Shown: one piece after another, positions 44,346 to 52,148 of the stretch
How positions within the stretch are numbered: position 1 is the stretch's first letter
Layout of the letters: the number at the start of each line of letters is the position of its first letter
From: an uncultured Maribacter sp.
GTDB lineage: Bacteria > Bacteroidota > Bacteroidia > Flavobacteriales > Flavobacteriaceae
Reading direction: 5' to 3'
Assembly (NCBI RefSeq): GCF_947495965.1
Contig: NZ_CANMBB010000006.1
Location: forward strand, 124,001-188,000
DNA length: 64,000 bases
Notes under the pieces: model-generated
The model's input: only the letters and a program-made list of their open reading frames with translations
What the model was told of the DNA's origin: nothing
Database searches by the model: none
Translations under genes and position numbers: made by a program

Positions 44346-45503
44346 TTATTCTAGCCAAGATTGATAATAGGTACCATCATCAATATCTAAGGCCATTTGT
44401 GTTAATTTTAAAGGCTTAAAAGTATCTATCATTACTGCTAATTCTCCAGTTTCTTTTTTTCCTATACTTTTTTCATAAGCGCCTGGGTGTGGTCCATGAG
44501 GTATTCCTGCTGGGTGCAAAGATATATGTCCTTGTTCTACGTGGTTTCTGCTCATAAAATCTCCATCTACATAATACAAAACCTCATCGGAATCTATGTT
44601 AGAATGATTGTATGGTGCCGGAATTGCATCTGGATGATAATCATACAAACGAGGGCAAAAAGAACAAATTACAAAGGCATTTGTTTCAAAAGTTTGATGT
44701 ACTGGTGGTGGTTGGTGCACTCTACCTGTTATAGGTTCAAAATTATGTATAGAAAAACCATAGGGGAAATTATAACCATCCCAACCAACAACATCAAAAG
44801 GGTGCGATGCGTATACTAAATGGTGTAACTGCCCTTGCTTTTTTACTTTCATTATAAAGTCTCCTATCTCATTATGTGTTTTTAAATTTTCTGGTAATTT
44901 AAAATCGCGCTCACAAAAAGGGGAATGCTCCAAGTGTTGCCCAAACCAATTTCTATATCTTTTAGGGGTGTAAATTGGAGAATAAGATTCTGCAATTAAT
45001 AATCTGTTATTCTCCGTTTCAAAAGTAATTTGATATATCATTCCACGAGGAATAATAATATAATCTCCATATTCAAAAGAGATATTTCCCAACATGGTTT
45101 TTAAAACCCCTTTTCCCTTATGAATAAATAACATTTCATCTGCATCCGTATTTTTATAAAAATACGTTGTCATTGATTTTTTTGGAGCAGCTAAACTTAC
45201 ATGCACATCATTATTAAATAAAACTACTTTTCTACTCTCTAAAAAATCATCTTCTGGCTTTACACCAAAACCCTTTAACAGTCTAGATTTTATATTATGT
45301 TCCACGGCAGCTTTAGGCCTTAAGTCAATACTTTCCTTAACCTCTTTTACCATAGTGGGTCTATGTAAATGATACATTAAAGACGACATTCCGTCAAAAC
45401 CAATTGTTCCAAACAATTGCTCGTAATGCAGGGTTCCGTCTTGCTTCTTAAAAACTGTATGTCGCTTAGATGGAATCTTCCCTAAAGTATGATATAGTGG
45501 CAT
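44346..45503 (-). CDS. hmgA: Homogentisate 1,2-dioxygenase
   Basis: A 385-aa iron-dependent homogentisate dioxygenase (EC 1.13.11.5), ring cleavage in tyrosine degradation. Cupin segments such as EYGDYIIIPRGMIYQITFE are present, and the C-terminal part has the HPAGIPHGPHPGAYE histidine-rich loop. The ATG at 45503 (MPLYHTLGK) is chosen, since the upstream ATG at 45533 lies in the palindrome that looks like an operator. First gene of the hmgA-fahA-flavin reductase-hppD operon. Confidence 0.95.
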   Translation of the reverse strand: MPLYHTLGKIPSKRHTVFKKQDGTLHYEQLFGTIGFDGMSSLMYHLHRPTMVKEVKESIDLRPKAAVEHNIKSRLLKGFGVKPEDDFLESRKVVLFNNDVHVSLAAPKKSMTTYFYKNTDADEMLFIHKGKGVLKTMLGNISFEYGDYIIIPRGMIYQITFETENNRLLIAESYSPIYTPKRYRNWFGQHLEHSPFCERDFKLPENLKTHNEIGDFIMKVKKQGQLHHLVYASHPFDVVGWDGYNFPYGFSIHNFEPITGRVHQPPPVHQTFETNAFVICSFCPRLYDYHPDAIPAPYNHSNIDSDEVLYYVDGDFMSRNHVEQGHISLHPAGIPHGPHPGAYEKSIGKKETGELAVMIDTFKPLKLTQMALDIDDGTYYQSWLE

Positions 45504-45518
45504 AATTTTATATTTAGG

Positions 45519-45532
45519 TGAACAAACGTTCA
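45519..45532. promoter_or_regulatory. Candidate TetR operator
   Basis: TGAAC-aaac-GTTCA is a perfect 5-bp inverted repeat located between the predicted hmgA -7 element (45535-45542) and the hmgA start. A repressor bound there would block transcription start. The divergent TetR gene at 45611 is the obvious candidate. Confidence 0.5.
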
Positions 45533-45534
45533 TG

Positions 45535-45564
45535 TAAATATATTAATTATTCTTTCACAAGCAA
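45535..45564 (-). promoter_or_regulatory. Putative hmgA operon promoter
   Basis: On the minus strand TTG (45562-45564 complement), a 19-bp spacer and TATATTTA (45535-45542 complement) match the consensus with one mismatch in the last base. It is followed by the palindrome at 45519-45532. Confidence 0.5.
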
Positions 45565-45574
45565 ACTTTTTCCT

Positions 45575-45582
45575 TAGTTTTG
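45575..45582 (+). promoter_or_regulatory. -7 element of TetR gene
   Basis: TAGTTTTG matches TAnnTTTG and lies 28 bp before the ATG at 45611. No TTG at the correct distance. Confidence 0.4.
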
Positions 45583-45610
45583 AGGTCTTTAAGCACAAAA
45601 AAGCTTTTAA

Positions 45611-46189
45611 ATGAGTAAAATGACAAAGAGAGAACGTTTTTTAGAAACCTCTTTAAAATTGATTAATGAAAAGGGATTTAAGGCAACTACCATGAGAGAT
45701 ATAGCTCATAGTTTAAACTGTGAAGTTGCTAATGTTTATAATTATATAGATTCTAAACAATCTCTTTTAGAAACTTATTTGTTTGGTATATCTAATGAGT
45801 TCCATGCAGCAATAGACACCATAATAGACTCCAACGCTAGCTCCGAGGAAAAAATAAGACTCATTATTAGAATACATATAGACTTAATGGTAAAAAAACC
45901 TTATGAATTAGCACTATTAGTAAATGAGTGGCGAAATTTAAAAGAACCTAAATTAAGTACTTTTCTTGCCGAAAGGATTGTTTATGAAAACAAAGTAAAA
46001 TCTGTATTAAAAGAAGGTATGGAAGCTAAAGATTTTAAACCCATGGATATAGAAATTGCAACGTATACTTTTTTATCTACCTTAAGGTGGTTGCATGATA
46101 AGTATACGGACTTACCTATAAAAATTAACCCAAAAGAAATAGAAGAACAAATATCTGAATTTGTGTTTTCTGGTATTTCTAAAAAGTAA
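45611..46189 (+). CDS. TetR-family transcriptional regulator
   Basis: A 192-aa TetR regulator. The N-terminal helix-turn-helix (about residues 8-50, ATTMRDIAHSLNCEVANVYN) is clear, and the remaining helical domain would bind an inducer. It is divergent from hmgA with about 100 bp between start codons, and a perfect palindrome lies in the hmgA promoter. A role in controlling tyrosine catabolism is therefore likely, with an aromatic pathway intermediate as possible inducer; this is inference. Confidence 0.92.
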   Translation: MSKMTKRERFLETSLKLINEKGFKATTMRDIAHSLNCEVANVYNYIDSKQSLLETYLFGISNEFHAAIDTIIDSNASSEEKIRLIIRIHIDLMVKKPYELALLVNEWRNLKEPKLSTFLAERIVYENKVKSVLKEGMEAKDFKPMDIEIATYTFLSTLRWLHDKYTDLPIKINPKEIEEQISEFVFSGISKK

Positions 46190-46207
46190 CCTCTTTAGTA
46201 CTATACT

Positions 46208-46287
<80 letters not shown>

Positions 46288-46299
46288 TGTAGTAATTTT

Positions 46300-47097
46300 C
46301 TAATTCTTATTTGCACTAAGAACTAACACAGGAATTGGTGCAAAAAACTCAGATTTAGGTATGGTATTCTTTTCCCATAGTTTTTTAAAGAAACCTCTTT
46401 TTCTTCTAAATACACAAAGTAATTCTGGGCTAAAAGATTGTAAATGTTGCGTTACGCCCAAATAAGTTGTGGCATTCTCTGTTAGTGTTAGGTTCGCACT
46501 AATATCCATTAAAGCAGTATTTACATTTAAATCGCTATCTACATAACCCGGAGTTTTCACTAAAAGTAAATTTACATTAGCACTATACTTTTTACGAATA
46601 GTTACTAATGAATTAAGAATACGGTTTCTTTTAATTACTCCTGATTTAAAAGCAACTAAAATATTTTTAAATGCAACATAACTACTCCCTTTTGGTACTA
46701 AAAGAGCAGGTATATCTGTTCTTTTAATAATTTTTCCTGAAGTATTTCCTAAATATAATTCTTCTTCTATAGCATTACTACGTGGAGCCAAAATTATTAA
46801 GTCTATTCCTAACTCTTTATCTAAATCTTTAATCCCATCAACAATTCCTCCATTATACGTTGCTATTTTTATATCTACATTTTTAGCATTAATCTTAGCA
46901 ATAATTTCTTTTAAACGCTCTCTACTATTTTCTGCTACTTTTTCAGAAATATTTACCAAATTCCCAGCTTTTGCAGACACATTAAAAACATCCATCACAA
47001 AAATATTGGATGAAAATTCATTTGCAAAATCTACAGCATATTGTAAGGTTTCATGAGAGGTGGTAGAAGTGCCAATAGGAACAAGTATATTTTTCAT
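46300..47097 (-). CDS. Universal stress protein family protein
   Basis: A 265-aa protein with an N-terminal UspA-like domain (about residues 1-140; MKNILVPIGTSTTSHETLQY at the start, LGNTSGKIIKRTDIPALLVPKG at the end). The second half (about 145-265) starts again with FKNILVAFKSGVIKRNRIL and looks like a degenerate repeat of the same fold, ending in PVLVLSANKN. This tandem arrangement is usual in Bacteroidota. It lies next to the tRNA and is divergent from the MATE gene. Role: stress survival, not specific. Confidence 0.88.
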   Translation of the reverse strand: MKNILVPIGTSTTSHETLQYAVDFANEFSSNIFVMDVFNVSAKAGNLVNISEKVAENSRERLKEIIAKINAKNVDIKIATYNGGIVDGIKDLDKELGIDLIILAPRSNAIEEELYLGNTSGKIIKRTDIPALLVPKGSSYVAFKNILVAFKSGVIKRNRILNSLVTIRKKYSANVNLLLVKTPGYVDSDLNVNTALMDISANLTLTENATTYLGVTQHLQSFSPELLCVFRRKRGFFKKLWEKNTIPKSEFFAPIPVLVLSANKN

Positions 47098-47235
47098 TTG
47101 TTAAGAAGGATTGTTTATTAATATTCTAAATTTACAATTAAAATAAAATCTATTCATACTATAAGACTACAAAGATATTCTAAATTCATAAAAAACAGGA
47201 CAATTATAATACCCTCTTCATTATAAAAACAACTA

Positions 47236-48570
47236 TTGAAAACCATTATTAATTTTAAAAGTATAAATAACCTTGCTATTCCTGCAACCATTGCCGGTAT
47301 TGCAGAACCGTTATTATCTATTACAGATACTGCCATAGTGGGTAATATTCCTGTAGATGGCCTAGAATCTTTAGCAGCCGCAGGTATTGTTGGTTCTTTT
47401 TTATCTATGCTTATTTGGGTTTTAGGACAAACACGTAGTGCTATTTCTGCAATACTTTCTCAATATTTAGGTGCAGGAAAACTAGAACAAGTAAAAACAC
47501 TACCAGCTCAAGCAATATTTTTAAACCTTATTCTTAGTGGCATAATCTTACTTACTACCGTTTTTGTTATAGAAGAAATATTTATGGCTTTAAAAGCCTC
47601 TGGTAAAATTCTTGAATATTGTATTAGTTATTATTCTATTAGAGTTTGGGGCTTTCCTCTTACTTTATTTGTATTTGCAATTATGGGCATATTTAGAGGG
47701 CTACAAAATACGGTTTGGCCTATGGTTATTGCAATAGTTGGGGCAGTAATAAATGTTATTCTAGATTTTATTTTAGTCTATGGAATAGATGGTTTTATTT
47801 CTCCAATGTACTTGGAAGGTGCTGCATGGGCTAGTTTAATTGCACAAGCTATTATGGCAATACTTGCTTTTATTCTTTTAGTAACAAAAACCGATGTTAG
47901 TCTAAAATTAAAATTACCCATTCATCCAGAGTTGAGTAGATTGGTAATTATGAGTTTAAACCTTTTTGTGCGAGCATTAGCCCTAAATACTGCCTTAATT
48001 TTAGCAGTAAGAGAAGCAACAGCTCTAGGAGACCAATATATTGGTGCGCATACTATTGCAATAAATCTTTGGTTATTTGCTGCTTTTTTTATTGATGGGT
48101 ATGGAGCTGCCGGAAACATTTTAGGGGGAAAACTTCTGGGTGCAAAAGAATATGATAAACTCTTCTTATTAACTAAAAAAATAATCCTTTACGGTATACT
48201 AGTTAGCCTAGTTCTAATGTTAATAGGCTTTACATTCTACTATTCTATTGGCACATTTTTTTCCAAAGAACCTCCCATTTTAAAATCTTTTTATAGCATA
48301 TTTTACATTATGCTTTTAGGATTACCCCTACATACACTTGCATTTGTTTTAGATGGATTATTTAAAGGTTTAGGTGAAATGAAATATTTAAGAAAAGTAC
48401 AACTTGCAGCTACCTTTTTAGGGTTTGTTCCCTTACTTTTTATTGGTAAATGGCTAAACTGGGGTATTCATGGTATTTGGATCGCATTTACACTTTGGAT
48501 GCTAATAAGAGGAGGCACATTAGTCTGGAAGTTTAACCAAAAATTTCGCCCATTATTACAAAAGCATTAA
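47236..48570 (+). CDS. MATE-family efflux transporter
   Basis: A 444-aa inner-membrane multidrug and toxin extrusion transporter with about twelve membrane helices, starting at TTG (MKTIINFKSINNLAIPATIA). Two pseudosymmetric halves are visible, with the first helix carrying EPLLSITDTAIVG and the middle GYGAAGNILGGKLLGAKEYD. It exports organic cations or drugs by sodium or proton antiport. It precedes an enoyl-CoA hydratase by 15 bp. Confidence 0.92.
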   Translation: MKTIINFKSINNLAIPATIAGIAEPLLSITDTAIVGNIPVDGLESLAAAGIVGSFLSMLIWVLGQTRSAISAILSQYLGAGKLEQVKTLPAQAIFLNLILSGIILLTTVFVIEEIFMALKASGKILEYCISYYSIRVWGFPLTLFVFAIMGIFRGLQNTVWPMVIAIVGAVINVILDFILVYGIDGFISPMYLEGAAWASLIAQAIMAILAFILLVTKTDVSLKLKLPIHPELSRLVIMSLNLFVRALALNTALILAVREATALGDQYIGAHTIAINLWLFAAFFIDGYGAAGNILGGKLLGAKEYDKLFLLTKKIILYGILVSLVLMLIGFTFYYSIGTFFSKEPPILKSFYSIFYIMLLGLPLHTLAFVLDGLFKGLGEMKYLRKVQLAATFLGFVPLLFIGKWLNWGIHGIWIAFTLWMLIRGGTLVWKFNQKFRPLLQKH

Positions 48571-48585
48571 TTTTAAACAAAAAAT

Positions 48586-49353
48586 ATGTCTACATCTCGT
48601 ACAGACGGAAGTCTTTATACCTCTATAAATAACCGAATAGCAACCATAGAATTTGGTCACCCTGCTAGTAACTCTTTTACGGCAGAATTACTGGAAAGAC
48701 TAACAAAAGAATTAAATAAACTATCTGTAAACAATGCTGTTTCTGTAATTGTTTTAAAATCTGAAGGAGAAAAGGCTTTTTGTGCTGGTGCATCTTTTAA
48801 TGAGCTAATGGAAGTTTCTAACCTGGCTGAAGGAAAAGTATTCTTTAGCGGTTTTGCTAATGTAATAAATGCAATGCGTAACTGTTCCAAAATAATTGTT
48901 GGACGTGTTCATGGAAAAGCTGTTGGTGGTGGCGTTGGTATTGCTGCTGCATGCGACTATGTTTTTGCATCAGAAAAAGCATCTATAAAATTATCCGAAC
49001 TTTCAATTGGTATTGCTCCTTTAGTAATTGCTCCTGCCGTTGCGCACAGAATAGGAAAAGCTGCTTTAGGAGAGCTTTCACTAGCACCTACAGAGTGGAA
49101 AAACGCTTATTGGGCTAAGGAAAAAGGACTTTTTGCTAAGGTTTTCGAAAACAGTAATGATTTAGATAAAGAATTAGATTTTTACACTAACCAATTATCC
49201 GAATATAACCCAGAAGCTTTAGAGGCTTGGAAAAAAGTACTTTGGGAAGGTACAGACCATTGGGACAAACTCCTTACCGATAGAGCTGCTATAACAGGAG
49301 AACTTGTGCTTTCTAACGCTACTAAGCAAGCGTTAAGTAAGTTTAAAAAATAA
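48586..49353 (+). CDS. Enoyl-CoA hydratase/isomerase family protein
   Basis: A 255-aa crotonase-fold protein. The oxyanion-hole glycines are in GKAVGGGVGIAAACDYVF, and the Glu in KLSELSIGI matches one of the two catalytic acids; the first is less clear because the region reads GGGVGIA. The 15-bp gap suggests co-transcription with the MATE gene, though no functional link is known. The substrate may be an unsaturated acyl-CoA. Confidence 0.88.
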   Translation: MSTSRTDGSLYTSINNRIATIEFGHPASNSFTAELLERLTKELNKLSVNNAVSVIVLKSEGEKAFCAGASFNELMEVSNLAEGKVFFSGFANVINAMRNCSKIIVGRVHGKAVGGGVGIAAACDYVFASEKASIKLSELSIGIAPLVIAPAVAHRIGKAALGELSLAPTEWKNAYWAKEKGLFAKVFENSNDLDKELDFYTNQLSEYNPEALEAWKKVLWEGTDHWDKLLTDRAAITGELVLSNATKQALSKFKK

Positions 49354-49396
49354 TAATCGACTATTGTTATCGTTAAGATATCATAAAACAAATTAA

Positions 49397-49510
49397 ATGA
49401 AAATTATTAACTTTTTAAACGGAGACCTTGTTTTTCCTTTTCTAGCTCTTTTTGTCCTAATAATCTATTTTGTAAATAGAGTTCGTACCAGAAAAAAATA
49501 CAAAAGATAA
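49397..49510 (+). CDS. Small single-pass membrane protein
   Basis: A 37-aa frame from ATG 49397 (MKIINFLNGDLVFPFLALFV) with one membrane helix (about residues 10-26) and a very basic C-terminus (RVRTRKKYKR). Its charge pattern fits a positive-inside small membrane protein. It lies in the 228-bp gap between the enoyl-CoA hydratase and queD genes. No name or function can be given, and translation has not been shown. Confidence 0.55.
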   Translation: MKIINFLNGDLVFPFLALFVLIIYFVNRVRTRKKYKR

Positions 49511-49552
49511 CAGCAATACTTTTGCTCTAGTAGTGTAAATAGGAATAAACCT

Positions 49553-49560
49553 TACCTTTG
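49553..49560 (+). promoter_or_regulatory. -7 element of queD
   Basis: TACCTTTG matches TAnnTTTG and ends 21 bp before the ATG. A second match, TACTTTTG, lies at 49517-49524. The leader is short, with no room for a riboswitch. Confidence 0.4.
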
Positions 49561-49581
49561 CATTGCAATATTCCTTAGACA

Positions 49582-50031
49582 ATGAGCAACATTAGAATTA
49601 CAAAACAATTTAACTTTGAAACTGGTCATGCCCTTTATGGTTATGATGGTAAGTGCAGAAATGTTCATGGCCATAGCTATAAACTTTCTGTAACCGTAAT
49701 TGGAACTCCTATTACAGACAAAAGTCATGTAAAACTAGGCATGGTAATAGATTTTGGGGATTTAAAAAAAATAGTAAAAGAAGAGGTTGTAGACCAGTTT
49801 GATCATGCTACTGTTTTTAATAAAAACACCCCTCATGTAGAATTAGCAAAGGAGTTAACCGATAGAGGACACAATGTAATTCTCGCAGATTACCAACCTA
49901 CTAGCGAGAATATGGTAATAGATTTTTCTGCAAAAATTAAAGCTCGTTTACCAAAAAATATTCAACTTCATTCTTTAAGATTACAAGAAACAGACACCTC
50001 TTTTGCGGAGTGGTATGCTTCTGATAATTAG
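49582..50031 (+). CDS. queD: 6-carboxytetrahydropterin synthase
   Basis: A 149-aa protein of the 6-pyruvoyl-tetrahydropterin synthase family. Zinc ligands His16, His29 and His31 and catalytic Cys25 are in FETGHALYGYDGKCRNVHGH. The conserved Glu lies in LRLQETDTSFAEWY. In bacteria this is usually QueD, the second enzyme of queuosine synthesis from GTP (EC 4.1.2.50). It is followed 8 bp later by lpxH; no other queuosine genes are in the window, so a related pterin role cannot be excluded. Confidence 0.9.
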   Translation: MSNIRITKQFNFETGHALYGYDGKCRNVHGHSYKLSVTVIGTPITDKSHVKLGMVIDFGDLKKIVKEEVVDQFDHATVFNKNTPHVELAKELTDRGHNVILADYQPTSENMVIDFSAKIKARLPKNIQLHSLRLQETDTSFAEWYASDN

Positions 50032-50039
50032 TTTTTGTA

Positions 50040-50807
50040 ATGAAAAACATTTCTATTCCAAAAGGTAAAAAAGTATACTTCGCAAGTGATAATCATTTGG
50101 GAGCGCCTACTATGGAACAAAGTATGCCCAGAGAAAAGAAATTTGTTGCTTGGTTAGATACTATAAAAGAAGATGCAGCAGCTATTTTTCTGTTAGGGGA
50201 TATGTTCGATTTTTGGATGGAATACAAAACCGTAATTCCTAAAGGGTTTACAAGAACTCTTGGTAAACTAGCAGAATTGAGTGATGCCGGTATTCCTATA
50301 TTCTATTTTGTTGGTAACCACGACCTTTGGATGAGTGGTTATTTTGAAGAAGAATTAAACATTCCTGTTTTTCATACCACACAACAATTTAAATTAAACG
50401 ACACTTCCTTTTTTATTGGTCATGGAGATGGTCTTGGACCTGATGATAAAGGGTTTAAACGCATGAAAAAAGTATTTACGAATCCTTTTGCTAAATGGTT
50501 GTTTAGATGGTTGCATCCAGATATTGGAGTTCGACTAGGTCAATATCTTTCCGTGAAAAATAAATTAATTTCTGGGGACGATGATGTAAAATTTCTTGGC
50601 GAAGAAAAAGAATGGTTAGTGCAGTATGCTAAACGAAAATTAGAGACAAAACATTACGATTATTTTGTTTTTGGCCATAGACATTTGCCTCTAGAAATAG
50701 ACCTCAACGGAAAATCTACCTATGTAAACCTTGGGGATTGGATTTCTTATTATACGTATGGTGTGTTTGATGGGACTGCACTTTCCTTAGAAAAGCTCTC
50801 TAAGTAG
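50040..50807 (+). CDS. lpxH: UDP-2,3-diacylglucosamine diphosphatase
   Basis: A 255-aa calcineurin-like phosphoesterase of the LpxH type, which makes 2,3-diacylglucosamine 1-phosphate in lipid A synthesis (EC 3.6.1.54). The metal-binding motifs are SDNHLG, GDMFDFW, GNHDLW, GHGDG and GHRHLP, in the expected order. It shares a likely operon with queD and its last 8 bp overlap the convergent MFS gene. Other lpx genes are elsewhere. Confidence 0.9.
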   Translation: MKNISIPKGKKVYFASDNHLGAPTMEQSMPREKKFVAWLDTIKEDAAAIFLLGDMFDFWMEYKTVIPKGFTRTLGKLAELSDAGIPIFYFVGNHDLWMSGYFEEELNIPVFHTTQQFKLNDTSFFIGHGDGLGPDDKGFKRMKKVFTNPFAKWLFRWLHPDIGVRLGQYLSVKNKLISGDDDVKFLGEEKEWLVQYAKRKLETKHYDYFVFGHRHLPLEIDLNGKSTYVNLGDWISYYTYGVFDGTALSLEKLSK

Positions 50808-52071
50808 TTTTTGTTTCCTCTTCTTCATGTGCATCAATATCTTTTTGTAAATCTAATTTTCTAAAAGAAGGTAATGCTATAGCGGTAATACCAACTGTTA
50901 ATAATGTCATAGTACCCCCAAAAACTACTGCAGTTACTGCTCCCATCCATTTAGCAGTTAAGCCACTTTCAAACGCTCCCAATTCATTAGAAGAACCAAC
51001 AAAAATAGAATTTACAGATGCTACTCTACCTCGCATATGATCTGGCGTTTTTAATTGTAAAATAGTTTGTCTTATTATCATAGAAACCCCGTCAACAGCA
51101 CCACTCATAAATAATGCAAATACAGATAACCAAAAGTAGGTAGACAAGCCAAACAAAATTATACAAAGTCCAAATCCAAAAATGGCATACAAGAGTTTTT
51201 TACCCGCATTTTTATGAAGTGGAAAACGAGTAGAGCCTAACATAGTTAAAAATGCTCCTACAGCAGGTGCTGCTCTAAGAATACCAAAACCTTCGGCTCC
51301 TACCTGTAAAATATCTTGCGCAAAAATAGGAAGTAGGGCTATTGCACCTCCAAAAAGTACCGCAATCATATCTAAGGTTAATGCTCCTAATACCGCTTTG
51401 GTACTAAAAACAAAATCTAATCCTTCTTTTAAACTTTGAAAAACAGGTTCTCCAATTTTAGGATTTAAAATAGGTTTCTTTTTAATCTGAGAAAGCGCTA
51501 TTACTGCAAGTATAGAAAATCCAAAAATTACGCACATAGACCAGTGTACACCAATCCAACTTATAGAAAATCCTGCAAAAGCAGGCCCTAAAACCGATGC
51601 CATTTGCCAAGTAGAACTACTCCATGTTGCAGCATTTGGGTATATTTTTTTTGGTACAATCAATGCTATTAAAGAAAATATAGTTGGCCCAATAAAAGAA
51701 CGTACTATGCCTCCTAAAAAAACCAAACAGTAAATAGCGTAAAGAATGGTTTTTGTACTATACTCTAATTGCACTTGCGGCATACTTAACATAAATAGCC
51801 CAAAGCTAATTATAGAAAACCCAAGAATACATTTAACTAACAAACTACGTTTTTCTTTTTGGTCTACTATATGGCCAGCAAAAAGCGCCATAAGTACCGC
51901 AGGAATAACTTCCATAAGCCCAATAATACCTAATGAGAACGGGTCCTTAGTCATAGTATACACTTGCCACTCTATTACAATAAACTGCATAGACCAAGCA
52001 AATACCATAGCAAAACGTACTACTAAAAATATATTAAATTCTTTATAACGGAGTGCTGCGTATGGATCCAA
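50800..52071 (-). CDS. MFS transporter
   Basis: A 423-aa major facilitator with about twelve membrane helices, in the MFS_3 group that includes enterobactin exporters. The N-terminal half has AGHIVDQKEKRSLLVK, the conserved loop between helices 2 and 3, and LKTPDHMRGRVASVNSIFVG sits between helices 10 and 11. The substrate is unknown. It is convergent with lpxH, overlapping by 8 bp at the 3' ends. Confidence 0.9.
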   Translation of the reverse strand: MDPYAALRYKEFNIFLVVRFAMVFAWSMQFIVIEWQVYTMTKDPFSLGIIGLMEVIPAVLMALFAGHIVDQKEKRSLLVKCILGFSIISFGLFMLSMPQVQLEYSTKTILYAIYCLVFLGGIVRSFIGPTIFSLIALIVPKKIYPNAATWSSSTWQMASVLGPAFAGFSISWIGVHWSMCVIFGFSILAVIALSQIKKKPILNPKIGEPVFQSLKEGLDFVFSTKAVLGALTLDMIAVLFGGAIALLPIFAQDILQVGAEGFGILRAAPAVGAFLTMLGSTRFPLHKNAGKKLLYAIFGFGLCIILFGLSTYFWLSVFALFMSGAVDGVSMIIRQTILQLKTPDHMRGRVASVNSIFVGSSNELGAFESGLTAKWMGAVTAVVFGGTMTLLTVGITAIALPSFRKLDLQKDIDAHEEEETKTT

Positions 52072-52119
52072 AAGAAAAGTACTAAAATTAGAGCCTCAAA
52101 AGTAAGACATTATATAATT

Positions 52120-52140
52120 AAAGAGGAAGTTCTCTTTTTA
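52120..52140 (-). terminator. recJ terminator
   Basis: A 6-bp AAAGAG/CTCTTT stem with a 6-nt loop at 52120-52137, flanked by A/T, just past the recJ stop codon on the minus strand. Short stem, moderate support. Confidence 0.5.
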
Positions 52141-52148
52141 AAAATACT

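Noticed and set aside
49511-49581. PreQ1 riboswitch before queD
   Set aside because: The probable promoter leaves only about 16 nt of leader, and no preQ1-type stem-loop and A-rich tail is visible.
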